A stretch of 42,884 nucleotides of DNA, taken from NCBI RefSeq assembly GCF_000337555.1, contig NZ_AOIO01000003.1:1-42884 (forward strand), given 5' to 3'. Positions 25,273 through 33,539 of the stretch are shown piece by piece (the first letter of the stretch is position 1; each line of letters opens with the position of its first letter). Under the pieces are notes generated by a model that was given only the letters and a program-made list of their open reading frames with translations, did no database searches and was not told the origin of the DNA. Source of the stretch: Natrialba asiatica DSM 12278 (GTDB lineage Archaea > Halobacteriota > Halobacteria > Halobacteriales > Natrialbaceae). Made by a program: the position numbers and the translations under genes.

Positions 25273-26235
25273 ATGGTCGACTTAGCGGTAGTCCTACCGC
25301 CACAGCCGGACGAGAGATGGCAGATCGCCAAGCAGATGGGCGTAGAAAACGCCGTCGTACACACCCTGGAGATCGGCGACGGCAAGACCACCTGGTCGTA
25401 TCACGATCTGCTACATCTCAAGAACTGGTACGAGGACGCTGGGCTTGACGTCAACGTCATCGAGGGGAGCGTCCCCCTGACCGACCGCGTCAGGCTCGGG
25501 ATGGAAGGGCGCGACGAGGACATCGAGGAGTTCAAGGAGTTCATCCGGCACTGCGGACAGCTCGATATCCCGGTCGTCTGCTACGACTGGATGGTCGGCA
25601 TCCGCTGGGCGCGCACGGAGGCCCACGTCGAGGCTCGGGGCGGCTCGCTGGTGACCGCGTACTCGAACGACCGGATGCACAGGGGCAGGGCGGGACCGGC
25701 GATCGACGCCTCGCGCGAGCAGATCTGGGACGCACTGGAGTACTTCCTGCAGGAGGTGACGCCGGTCGCGGAGGCGGCCGGGGTGAAGCTCGGCCTCCAC
25801 CCGGACGACCCGCCTCGGGAGTCGGTGGGAGGCGTCCCCCGAATCATCAACAGCCCCGAAGCGTACCAGCGCGTCCTCGACAGCTACGACAGCGAGCACA
25901 ACGGCATCACGTTCTGCCAAGGCAACTTCGCCGCGATGGGCGTCGATCTCCCAGAGACGATCCGGCGGTTCGGCAACCGCATCAACTTCGTTCACTTCCG
26001 GGACGTCGAGGGCGACGCCGACGACTTCGTCGAGACGTGGCACGACGAGGGCCCTCGCGACATGCTCGCGGCGATGGAGGCTTACCAGGATGCCGTCGAC
26101 GACGACGTGGTGATGCGCCCCGACCATGTCCCGACGATGGTGGGCGAGGATAACTCTAACCCCGGCTACCACACGAAGGGGCGGCTGTTCGCGGTCGGCT
26201 ACATGCGGGGCCTGCTAGAACAGGCTCAGCGGTAG
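25273..26235 (+). CDS. uxuA: Mannonate dehydratase-like enzyme (UxuA family)
   Basis: The 320-residue protein begins MVDLAVVLPPQPDERWQIAK and keeps UxuA metal and substrate motifs: VCYDWM, KLGLHPDDPPRESVGGVPRI, GITFCQGNFAAMG, INFVHFRDVEGDADDFVETW, HDEGPRDML, MRPDHVP and the late GRLFAVGYMRGL. UxuA dehydrates D-mannonate to 2-keto-3-deoxygluconate with a divalent metal, using the Cys and His residues visible in these motifs. At 320 residues it is shorter than the E. coli enzyme (about 394), as in the short UxuA subgroup. It is divergent from the SDR/TRAP run and followed by the IclR gene. Confidence 0.9.
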   Translation: MVDLAVVLPPQPDERWQIAKQMGVENAVVHTLEIGDGKTTWSYHDLLHLKNWYEDAGLDVNVIEGSVPLTDRVRLGMEGRDEDIEEFKEFIRHCGQLDIPVVCYDWMVGIRWARTEAHVEARGGSLVTAYSNDRMHRGRAGPAIDASREQIWDALEYFLQEVTPVAEAAGVKLGLHPDDPPRESVGGVPRIINSPEAYQRVLDSYDSEHNGITFCQGNFAAMGVDLPETIRRFGNRINFVHFRDVEGDADDFVETWHDEGPRDMLAAMEAYQDAVDDDVVMRPDHVPTMVGEDNSNPGYHTKGRLFAVGYMRGLLEQAQR

Positions 26236-26440
26236 TACGACTGACGCGTCGTCGGCCTGCCGCGTCGGCGCGCAAGCGCACAGTTTCTTTCTCCCGTCCA
26301 GTGTGACGGCTATTCGTCGGTCCGCCATAGTCGCCTCTCCTCGTGTCCCTCGGCCAGTCGCTCGTGCTTATCCGCCGCTTCGCTGGCACCTCACGGCGGC
26401 CGCTGACTCCCCACCCGATAACGGATATCGGTCCTGGATG

Positions 26441-26489
26441 CTGGAGATACGGTTCCAGTATCGTTGGACAAATTTCGAAAGGAATATTG
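26441..26489 (+). promoter_or_regulatory. iclR promoter with nested inverted repeats
   Basis: GATAC at 26446-26450 and GTATC at 26458-26462 form a perfect inverted repeat around GGTTCCA. CTGGA at 26441-26445 and TCCAG at 26454-26458 form a second, overlapping one, so the whole reads TGGA-N7-TTCCA, close in form to the E. coli IclR box (TGGAAATNATTTCCA). A TATA-like AATATTG follows at 26483-26489, about 30 nt before ATG 26519. Autoregulation by the IclR protein is a reasonable inference. Confidence 0.5.
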
Positions 26490-26518
26490 ATGGTTATCAC
26501 GTGACACAGACACATACA

Positions 26519-27280
26519 ATGACGAACGGTCCGAACCGGATCAAGGCGGTCGAGAACGTATTCGAGATCGTCGAGAACGTGGGGAAGCTCGACGGCTGCC
26601 GGGTCCGGGAGCTGGCGGATCACATGGACCTCCCGAAGAGCACGGCCCATATCTACCTCAAAACGCTGGAGGACACCGGGTACGTGGTCAGGCGGAACGA
26701 GAAGTACCAGCTCAGCCTCCGATTCCTGAACGTAGGGGGACAAGTCAGGCACAACAACAGTCTCTACCAGGTGGGCCGCAACAAGGTCGACGACTTGGCC
26801 CGGACGATAAGCGAGGTTGCCACCATCGGCTGTGAGGAGAACGGCTACCGGGTGATGCTGTACCGGACCGAGCCGACCGGTGCCATCTTCAACAACGCGT
26901 CGACCGGCGAGTACACTCGGATGCACTGGACGGCGCTCGGCAAGGCGATACTGTCACAGAAGTCCGACGGGGAGATCACTGAGATCGCCGACCGCCACGG
27001 GCTCCCGCGGGCGACTGAGCACACGATCGTCGACCGCGACGCCCTGCTCGACGAGATCGAGACCATCAGGTTGCAGGGGTACGCCATAGAGGACGAAGAG
27101 CGCGTCAAGGGCGTCAAGTCCGTCGCCGTCCAAGTCGAAAGCGACGGTGAGACGCCCGATGCCGCCATCTCTGTCGCCGGGCCGAAACACGAGTTCACCC
27201 CCGATCGCATCCAGGAGGAGCTGCTCCCGGCGCTCCAGAACACCGCGAACGTAGTCGAACTCAAGACCAAACACTACTGA
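26519..27280 (+). CDS. IclR-family transcriptional regulator
   Basis: The 253-residue protein has an N-terminal winged helix: RIKAVENVFEIVENVGKLDG, RVRELADHMDLPKSTAHIYL and TLEDTGYVVRRNEKYQLSL. The IclR effector domain follows (ATIGCEENGYRVMLYRTEPT, HWTALGKAILS, DEIETIRLQGYAIEDEERVK, GVKSVAVQV). IclR proteins often bind sugar acids or their keto-deoxy products. Placed right after uxuA and near the TRAP and UxaA genes, it is the probable regulator of the island. The ATG at 26519 is chosen because a TATA-like box sits 30 nt before it and the HTH starts at once. Confidence 0.9.
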   Translation: MTNGPNRIKAVENVFEIVENVGKLDGCRVRELADHMDLPKSTAHIYLKTLEDTGYVVRRNEKYQLSLRFLNVGGQVRHNNSLYQVGRNKVDDLARTISEVATIGCEENGYRVMLYRTEPTGAIFNNASTGEYTRMHWTALGKAILSQKSDGEITEIADRHGLPRATEHTIVDRDALLDEIETIRLQGYAIEDEERVKGVKSVAVQVESDGETPDAAISVAGPKHEFTPDRIQEELLPALQNTANVVELKTKHY

Positions 27281-27292
27281 GCCCCGCCGCCC

Positions 27293-28036
27293 TCACGCGG
27301 TCGATCCGCCGTCGACGTGGATCACCTCGCCGGTAAGGTAGTCCGACTGGTCCCGCGCGAGAAACGCCGCGAGGTCGCTGATGTCCTCCGGCGTCCCGAG
27401 GCGGCCGTACGGGACGTTTTCGGCCCGCTCCTCGACCCACGACGGGTCCTCCACCCTGACCACCTCATTCATCGATGTCTTCGTTGTTCCTGGGGCTATC
27501 GCCACCACTGAGACACCGTCGGAGCCGTAGTCGACCGCGAGCTGCCGGACCGCTGCATCGAGGCCGCCCTTACTTGCGCAGTACGAGGGGAGCTCCGGGA
27601 CGCCGACCGACCCCGCTTCGGAAGTGACGTGGAGAAGCGTCCCCTCCGTCTCCATCAGCGCTGGCAGGACATGCTTGCTGACCCGGAGCGCGCCGAGGAG
27701 GTTCACGTCGATCACCGCGGTCACGTCCGCCTCGTCCGCCTCGTGAAGGCGTCCTCGCGCGATCGTTCCCGCGCTGTTGACAGCCACGTCGATCGCTCCG
27801 AGGCAGTCGGCCGCGGTCGTGACAGCCCGCTCGACGGTCGCGTCGTCCCGGACATCGCACTCGATCGGCACGCACTCAGTCGGCAGCGACGCGGCGAGGG
27901 TCTCCAGGTCGTCCGAGGACCGGGCGACCGCGGCCACGTCGGCTCCCCGGTCAGCGTATTCCTCGGCGATCGCCTTCCCGATCCCGCGGCTCGCTCCGAC
28001 AACGAACGCGCTCTTGCCGTGCAGGTCTCCCGACAT
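27293..28036 (-). CDS. SDR oxidoreductase (second in the island)
   Basis: The 247-residue classical SDR has VGASRGIGKAIAEEYADRGA, the ECDV acid loop, VNSAGTIARGRLHEAD (VNSAG in place of NNAG), the catalytic Ser in HVTSEAGSVG, YCASKGGLDA, AIAPGTTKTSMNE and the end LTGEVIHVDGGSTA. The AVARSSDD segment after strand 2 suggests NADP preference. It converges on the iclR gene 12 nt away. It may be a second uronate/aldonate reductase or dehydrogenase. A TATA-like AATAATT at 28062-28068 is 26-32 nt before the ATG at 28036. Confidence 0.87.
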   Translation of the reverse strand: MSGDLHGKSAFVVGASRGIGKAIAEEYADRGADVAAVARSSDDLETLAASLPTECVPIECDVRDDATVERAVTTAADCLGAIDVAVNSAGTIARGRLHEADEADVTAVIDVNLLGALRVSKHVLPALMETEGTLLHVTSEAGSVGVPELPSYCASKGGLDAAVRQLAVDYGSDGVSVVAIAPGTTKTSMNEVVRVEDPSWVEERAENVPYGRLGTPEDISDLAAFLARDQSDYLTGEVIHVDGGSTA

Positions 28037-28069
28037 CGCCCCCACATCCGTCCGCCTGCGGAATAATTC

Positions 28070-29576
28070 CTGGGGTTGGACCGGAACTGAGCCGCGGATC
28101 CAACGTCGTTGTACACGGCTGGTTCCACGGTCAAATCGGTTCGACAGTGGCCGTCGGAGAAAGGCATTCATGCGCCGAACAGCTCGGATACAGGTTGCGG
28201 CTGGCCGACATCGTCACCGGGAACGTGCGGCGGCTAGATGACGGGGACGGGTCTGACCTTGAAAGCCTGGTTCGAGCCCCGACGCGACCACGAGTGCGCG
28301 AGCGGCCCCGCGGCTTGCGACGCGTCCGATCTCCCTCTGGGGGAACGTGGACGCGGCCAGCGGCACCGTCGGCAGGGTATCGTCGCACCCACTGATGTCC
28401 ACCATGGTTGGATCCTGTCTCCGTCCACATCGCTCTATCCGCTCCAGTAGGTGCGGCCCGAAGTGTTCTCCCGGCACGACTGCGCTTCGGCGACGCCTCA
28501 ACGGGGACAGATGGCTCCCCGCAATTAATTACGAACGTATGTTTGTAAATCTGGCTGCAGGCCGCTGACACCATTGAGGAGGAGATACAGAATTTCACTC
28601 TCGATCCACTATGAACAGTTTTCGTCAAGTTCCGCACCGGTGAATCGCCGTCAGATCAATTGGTAGTGAGATCACGTCACTCGTCCGTATGATCGAGTGA
28701 TTGTACCCGACAATATCTCAAATCTAAATAGAGTTCCTCCAGCACCGTCTTCGATAACGCGAGTGACAGTGAGAAGGTGGGATTGGTTGATGGATAACAG
28801 CTGTTTGGTGGTGAGGTCGAGTTTCCCAATAGAGAACAGTCGTGTGCTTTCTCGCAACCATCTGGAGCCCATCCTCTGTGCGCCCCTTTACAATAGTATG
28901 TCTGTAATTAAGCGCGTGAGTAGCCGCCGAGTCAGCGCTCAATATTACCGTATACACGGCGAAAGCGTCGTCGGCGTTCGGTCGGTTCGAACCGCTTTTG
29001 GACGATATACGCGGCAATTGGTACCGTATCACATTGGAACACGTCTCATAGCCGGGCATCCGAGAGCCCATCGTTGTAGCCTCATCCAGACATTCACTCT
29101 TCAGTGAATGACTTTCTATTACAGAACACAATTCTGTATAGTAGTTACTACTGGAGGTGGTCGTTCTACAGTATCAGTCGAAGTAGCCTCTCTTCGAGTT
29201 CAGAAGCGAGGATAGTGGCTGGGGACGAAAGGAGTCGAGTTCGGAACCAGTTGACGAAAGGTAACGAAAGTGCAGGCGATCTCGGATTACAGGCGGTGGC
29301 CGGACCCCGTCGGAACGACGAACCGAGTTCATCGGAGCAACCGTGTTCGGCGATCCGTGGAGCAGCGCTTGTGTTCTCTCACCGATACCGACGCCGATAA
29401 ACGCTCACTCGGCACGCCGAACCCGTGTTCGTTGACCGCTTCCCAAGCGCGGTTCGGACGGAGTCGTTTCCGGGAAGCATTCCGAAACCCCCGGATGCCG
29501 ACAAGGCGTTCAATTCAGCGAACCCGGTCGAAAGGCCGGGTAACGATGTCTCAAGCCGATGTACTGCGGAGGTCGT
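28070..29576. other. 1.5-kb gene-free stretch between the two catabolic islands
   Basis: I see no convincing gene. Frames of 60-170 codons exist on both strands but have no start context, domain or codon bias. A minus-strand piece near 28420-28250 reading SGCDDTLPTVPLAASTFPQR and GRVASRGAARALVVASGLEP might be an eroded protein, which I cannot name. Two neighbouring inverted repeats occur at 29121-29153. The A+T content rises sharply after 28.5 kb compared with the sugar-acid island. Confidence 0.5.
29121..29153. repeat. Two adjacent inverted repeats
   Basis: TACAGAA at 29121-29127 and TTCTGTA at 29133-29139 are a perfect 7-5-7 inverted repeat. AGTAG at 29141-29145 and CTACT at 29149-29153 are a 5-3-5 repeat directly after it. 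They lie in a gene-free stretch about 420 nt beyond the stop of the cytosolic GH51 gene. They could be an operator of a lost gene or a transcribed hairpin; nothing shows which. Confidence 0.35.
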
Positions 29577-31079
29577 TCACCGGATGGAGACGGCGGCAAC
29601 CGTCGCCGGCGGCAACGCTGCGGTGAGCGCTCCGTCGCCGTCGACCGAGATCGCGAGATCATCGGCGGTGAACTCGTCGGCGTTATCGGGACCCACTTCG
29701 AGTTCGGGCTCCTGATCGGCGAACAGGATTTCGGCTGTGACAGCCCCTTCGTCCAGGGTCGTGCCTTCGAGGGAGATATCGATGTCGTGTGCGCTGCGAC
29801 AGTCGAGGTTCGTGAGGGTGACGTATGTGCCGTCGTCACCGGTCGAAGAGGAGGCGCCGATCAGCGGCAGTTCGCGGTCGTCGTCGACCGCACGCGCCGG
29901 CGTCGACACGGTAGTCCGGACGGCGTCGTTACCCTTGTGAGGGGCATAGAGATCAAAGACGCGGTAGGTTGGGCGAGCCCAGGCGTCGTCCGCGTCGGTC
30001 TCGACGAGACACTGAAGAACGTTGACGGTCTGGGCGATGTTCGTCATCGTGACGACGTCGCTGTTGTCGTTAAAGATGTCGAGCACGGCCGCCGCCGAGA
30101 GCGCGTCGAGAACGGTTCCCGGCTGTTCGAGGCCGTTATCCGCGGTCGCTTCGGGGTGCCAAGCGCCCCACTCATCGATGATGACGCCGATGTCGCGAGT
30201 CGTGGCGACGGCGTTGATCGCACCGGCCATCCGCTCGATGTGGCGCTCCATCTCGAGCGCGTCCGCGAGGAAGCGATCGTACTTGTCCTCGTCGGCCTCG
30301 GCGACGGTCATCGTCCGCCCGTAGTAGTGGTGCAGCGTGAGGTGATCGAGCGGGAACTCCGCTCCCCACGGCGAGCCGTTTACCTCCTCTAAGAAGCGGC
30401 GATTCCACTCGTGGCCCTCGAACCCGCAGGCGATCAGTTCGAGATCGTGATCGAGCAGCAAGTTGTCCGTGGTTCCGACGTAGGTCGCAAACCGCCGGTA
30501 CTCGCGGGCGTACTGCTCGGGAGTCATCTGGCCGCCACAGCCCCAATTCTCGTTACCGATGCCCCAGTAGCGGACGCCGTAGGGTTCTTCGTGGCCGTTC
30601 TTGCGCCGGCGGTCGGCCAGTTCCGTGTCACCATCGTAGTTGCAGTACTCGACCCAGTCGGTAGCCTCCTGGGGATCGCCTGAACCGACGTTCGCCGCGA
30701 GGTACGGTTCGGTACCGATGCGCTCGCAGAGTTCGAGGAACTCGTCGGTCCCGAACGCGTTCGACTCTTCGGGCGTCTCCTCGGGTCCCTGCGCCCAAAA
30801 GAGGTTGCGACGGCGGGGACGGTCCTCCTGCGGGCCGATACCGTCTTCCCAGTGATAATCGTCGGCGAAACAGCCGCCGGGCCACCGCAGCACTGGCAAG
30901 TCGAGTTCAGCGAGCAGGGAGACGGTGTCCTCGCGGAACCCGCTCTCGTCGGCGCGGTCGCCGTGCCAGATGCCGTCGTAGATGCAACGGCCGAGGTGTT
31001 CGGCGAAGTGACCGTGCACTTCGGGAGCGATTCGATCGATCGTCGCCTCAGTATGCACCGTTATGTGTGCGTCTGTCAT
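29577..31079 (-). CDS. GH51 alpha-L-arabinofuranosidase, cytosolic
   Basis: The 500-residue protein has the GH51 architecture: strand 1 with IDRIAPEVHGHFAEHLGRCI, RWPGGCFADDYHWEDGIGP, GTDEFLELCERIGTEPYLA, the acid/base E177 in YWGIGNENWGCGG, HYYG, and the nucleophile E303 in VIIDEWGAWHPE. A C-terminal beta domain follows. There is no signal peptide, so it acts in the cytoplasm, removing terminal alpha-L-arabinofuranosyl residues from imported oligosaccharides with retention of configuration. It is divergent from the ABC transporter operon and shares its 224-base promoter gap. Confidence 0.93.
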   Translation of the reverse strand: MTDAHITVHTEATIDRIAPEVHGHFAEHLGRCIYDGIWHGDRADESGFREDTVSLLAELDLPVLRWPGGCFADDYHWEDGIGPQEDRPRRRNLFWAQGPEETPEESNAFGTDEFLELCERIGTEPYLAANVGSGDPQEATDWVEYCNYDGDTELADRRRKNGHEEPYGVRYWGIGNENWGCGGQMTPEQYAREYRRFATYVGTTDNLLLDHDLELIACGFEGHEWNRRFLEEVNGSPWGAEFPLDHLTLHHYYGRTMTVAEADEDKYDRFLADALEMERHIERMAGAINAVATTRDIGVIIDEWGAWHPEATADNGLEQPGTVLDALSAAAVLDIFNDNSDVVTMTNIAQTVNVLQCLVETDADDAWARPTYRVFDLYAPHKGNDAVRTTVSTPARAVDDDRELPLIGASSSTGDDGTYVTLTNLDCRSAHDIDISLEGTTLDEGAVTAEILFADQEPELEVGPDNADEFTADDLAISVDGDGALTAALPPATVAAVSIR

Positions 31080-31252
31080 GCACGAGTGCTGTGTGTTCCC
31101 GACGGGACCATAAGTGATACGGTTACCGACACGTATCGCGGATAGTTCATTTCGCTCTATCGCTCCGTATAAGCCGATAGACCGACGAAATAAGCGGTGT
31201 ATTCCCGTTTGGGTAGCGAACGGCCGAAAATGGATGTATTAAAATATATAAC

Positions 31253-31280
31253 TTCGGAATATTTCCGAAAATTGTATATA
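31253..31280 (+). promoter_or_regulatory. Candidate operator and TATA box of the arabinoside ABC operon
   Basis: TTCGGAA at 31253-31259 and TTCCGAA at 31263-31269 form a perfect 7-3-7 inverted repeat. A TATA-like TATATA follows at 31275-31280, 24-29 nt before the GTG at 31304. A regulator bound to the repeat would touch the BRE/TATA complex. A single half-site (TTTCCGAAA) recurs before the exported GH51 gene at 36544-36552. Confidence 0.5.
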
Positions 31281-31303
31281 CCATCGTTCAGTTTTGATGA
31301 CGT

Positions 31304-32623
31304 GTGCCAACACATGACGATGGACCGCCGATGCCGAGCGGCGACTCGGGCGATCAACTGAACTCGAGTTCGCCTGGGCGGCGGCGGTTCCTACAGATGA
31401 CGAGTATCACGGGCCTGGCCAGCCTGGCTGGCTGTACGGGCTATATCGGGGCATCGCGTGATGGCGTCGAATACTGGACGCTTTTCGGCGGCGGTGACGG
31501 CACCGTGATGGAAGCGATCGTCGACGAGATAAACGCGGGCGATACGTACGACGGGCTGCAGATAAACAAGCAACGGGTACCGTGGGAGGAATACTACGGC
31601 CGCCTGTACACGTCGATGGTCGGGGGAAATCCCCCGGATATCGGCGTAATGCACTCCCGAATGATGCGGGACTATCAGGACAGTCTCGTGTCCGTCACCG
31701 ACGAAATCGGCACCGAACCGTACCTCGACGAAATGGCCCAGGGTGGGGTCGTCGACGGCGAACAACTCGCCGTGCCGATCGATACGCACCCCTTCGGGCT
31801 TTACTACAACAAGGAAATCTTCGAGGAGGCCGGACTGGATCCGGAGGATCCGCCGAACACGCCCGAACGGTTCGCCGAGGTCGCCGAGACGATCGTCGAG
31901 AACACGGACTACTGGGCGTTAGATTTCCCCGAAGGACAGTACGCCGCCGAAACGATGCGGATGCTGTTACACAGCCGCGGCGGGCAGCTCCTGACGGACG
32001 ACTACGAACCCGCCTTCGAGACTGACGACGGCCTGGCGGTCGTCCGGGAGATGCACGACTGGGTGCACGAGCGCGAGTGGGCACCGGTGGACCCGACAAA
32101 CGGCTGGGACGCGTGGAATCGCGGCGAAGTCGGCATGAAAATCGAGGGGACGTGGCACATCACCGTCGTCCGCGAGGCGGGATTCGAGTTCGGATTAACC
32201 GAGCCGTTCGTCATGCCGGACGCGGACGATCCGGTCACGGTCGGGGATAGCCACATGCTGATTATCCCACAGAGCAACGATCGAAACCGGGAGCGACTCG
32301 AGGAGACGATCGAGACCGTCCGCTTACTCTCGCAGCGATTCAACGACCAGTGGGGATACGACGCCGGTCACCTCCCGGCCAGCGAGGTCGCACTCAACAG
32401 TGATACGCTCCGGGAATCGGATACCTGGGAGCAGACACTCGAGACGTTTTACGGGATGGTCGAGGAGGAGCAGATCGTTCGACCGCCCGCGACCCCGAAC
32501 GTCGAAGAGTACACCGAACAGATCTATCAGCCGCTCGATGACATGCGCGCGGGCAATCTGACGCCGGAGGCGGTCATCGAAACCGCCGCGGCGGGCGTCA
32601 CACAGACATTCGAGAGGAGGTAA
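31304..32623 (+). CDS. Sugar ABC transporter substrate-binding lipoprotein
   Basis: The 439-residue protein has a Tat signal, PGRRRFLQMTSITGLASLAG then C (lipobox), and a family-1 extracellular sugar-binding body: YWTLFGGGDGTVMEAIVDEI, VPWEEYYGRLYTSMVGGNPP, GVVDGEQLAVPIDTHPFGLY and YNKEIFEEAGLD, and the late MKIEGTWHITVVREAGFEFG. It captures the oligosaccharide outside the cell for the permeases encoded next. The GTG at 31304 fits a leaderless start with the TATA box 24-29 nt upstream; the ATG at 31331 is the alternative. It begins an operon with the permeases, 1 nt before the next start. Confidence 0.92.
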   Translation: MPTHDDGPPMPSGDSGDQLNSSSPGRRRFLQMTSITGLASLAGCTGYIGASRDGVEYWTLFGGGDGTVMEAIVDEINAGDTYDGLQINKQRVPWEEYYGRLYTSMVGGNPPDIGVMHSRMMRDYQDSLVSVTDEIGTEPYLDEMAQGGVVDGEQLAVPIDTHPFGLYYNKEIFEEAGLDPEDPPNTPERFAEVAETIVENTDYWALDFPEGQYAAETMRMLLHSRGGQLLTDDYEPAFETDDGLAVVREMHDWVHEREWAPVDPTNGWDAWNRGEVGMKIEGTWHITVVREAGFEFGLTEPFVMPDADDPVTVGDSHMLIIPQSNDRNRERLEETIETVRLLSQRFNDQWGYDAGHLPASEVALNSDTLRESDTWEQTLETFYGMVEEEQIVRPPATPNVEEYTEQIYQPLDDMRAGNLTPEAVIETAAAGVTQTFERR

Positions 32624-32624
32624 T

Positions 32625-33539
32625 ATGGGACAAGCAAACCGACAACGAGACGCAAACGCAAATGGATCGACGCTCGTCGACCTCTCGAAGTCGTCGACTC
32701 GCGAGTGGATTGCCGGGTCCGCGTTCGCGCTCCCGTACCTGCTGATTGCCGGAACGTTCCTGTTCGGGCCGTTACTCCTCGCGTTGTACATGAGTCTGTA
32801 CGACTGGAACGCGCTCGATCCGGCTCAGTCGCAGTTCCTTGGGCTGGAGAACTATCGGATTCTGCTCTCGGATCCTGACTTCTGGAACGCGCTGTGGAAT
32901 ACCGTCTACTTCGTCGTCCTCACGGTGCCGCCAATCGTCGTCGGGTCGTTATTGCTGGCGCTCGGCGTCAACCGCGAGGTCAGGGGACAGTGGCTGTTGC
33001 GGACGGTTTTCTTCAGTCCGTACGTGCTGACCGTCGCCGTGGTCGGGTTATTGTGGACCGAACTGTTCAACGCCTCGGGACTCGTCTCGTACTACCTCGG
33101 GGGCGGTAACTGGCTGACCTCCCACGATCTCGCGATGCCGGCGATCGCCGTCGCGACCATCTGGTGGCAGCTCGCGTTTAATTTCATCATCCTGCTGGCC
33201 GCGCGCCAGAACGTTTCGGATCGGCTCTACGAGGCGGCAAAGCTAGACGGCGCGAGCAGTTGGCGGATGATGCGCGATATCACGATCCCGCAGATGCAGA
33301 ACCCGCTCGTCTTCGTCGTCATCGTGACGTTCGTCAATTCGTTCCAGGTGTTCGGCCAGCCGTTCATCATGACCGACGGCGGACCGTCGTTCTCGACGAC
33401 GACCATCGTGTTGTACCTGTACGACACCGCCTTTACCGGCCGCCAGTTCGGCTACGCCGCCGCGGTCGGGTACGTGTTGTTCATGATCCTGATCGCCGTC
33501 TCCGCGACCAGTTACTACTTCCTCGGAGGTGACGACTAA
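32625..33539 (+). CDS. Sugar ABC transporter permease (MalF/UgpA type)
   Basis: The 304-residue membrane protein has six helices and the binding-protein-dependent transport motif EAAKLDGASSWRMMRDITIP, the EAA loop that touches the ATPase. An early FGPLLLALYMSLYDWNAL and a late TDGGPSFSTTTIVLYLYDTA are typical of MalF/UgpA-like sugar permeases. A Shine-Dalgarno GGAGG lies 5-9 nt before ATG 32625, needed because this start is internal to the operon. Its stop overlaps the next start (TAATG). Confidence 0.93.
   Translation: MGQANRQRDANANGSTLVDLSKSSTREWIAGSAFALPYLLIAGTFLFGPLLLALYMSLYDWNALDPAQSQFLGLENYRILLSDPDFWNALWNTVYFVVLTVPPIVVGSLLLALGVNREVRGQWLLRTVFFSPYVLTVAVVGLLWTELFNASGLVSYYLGGGNWLTSHDLAMPAIAVATIWWQLAFNFIILLAARQNVSDRLYEAAKLDGASSWRMMRDITIPQMQNPLVFVVIVTFVNSFQVFGQPFIMTDGGPSFSTTTIVLYLYDTAFTGRQFGYAAAVGYVLFMILIAVSATSYYFLGGDD

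Noticed and set aside
28255-28295. tRNA-like T-arm (GGTTCGAGCC)
   Set aside because: No matching acceptor, D or anticodon arm lies upstream, and the bases around the loop do not pair into a five-base stem.
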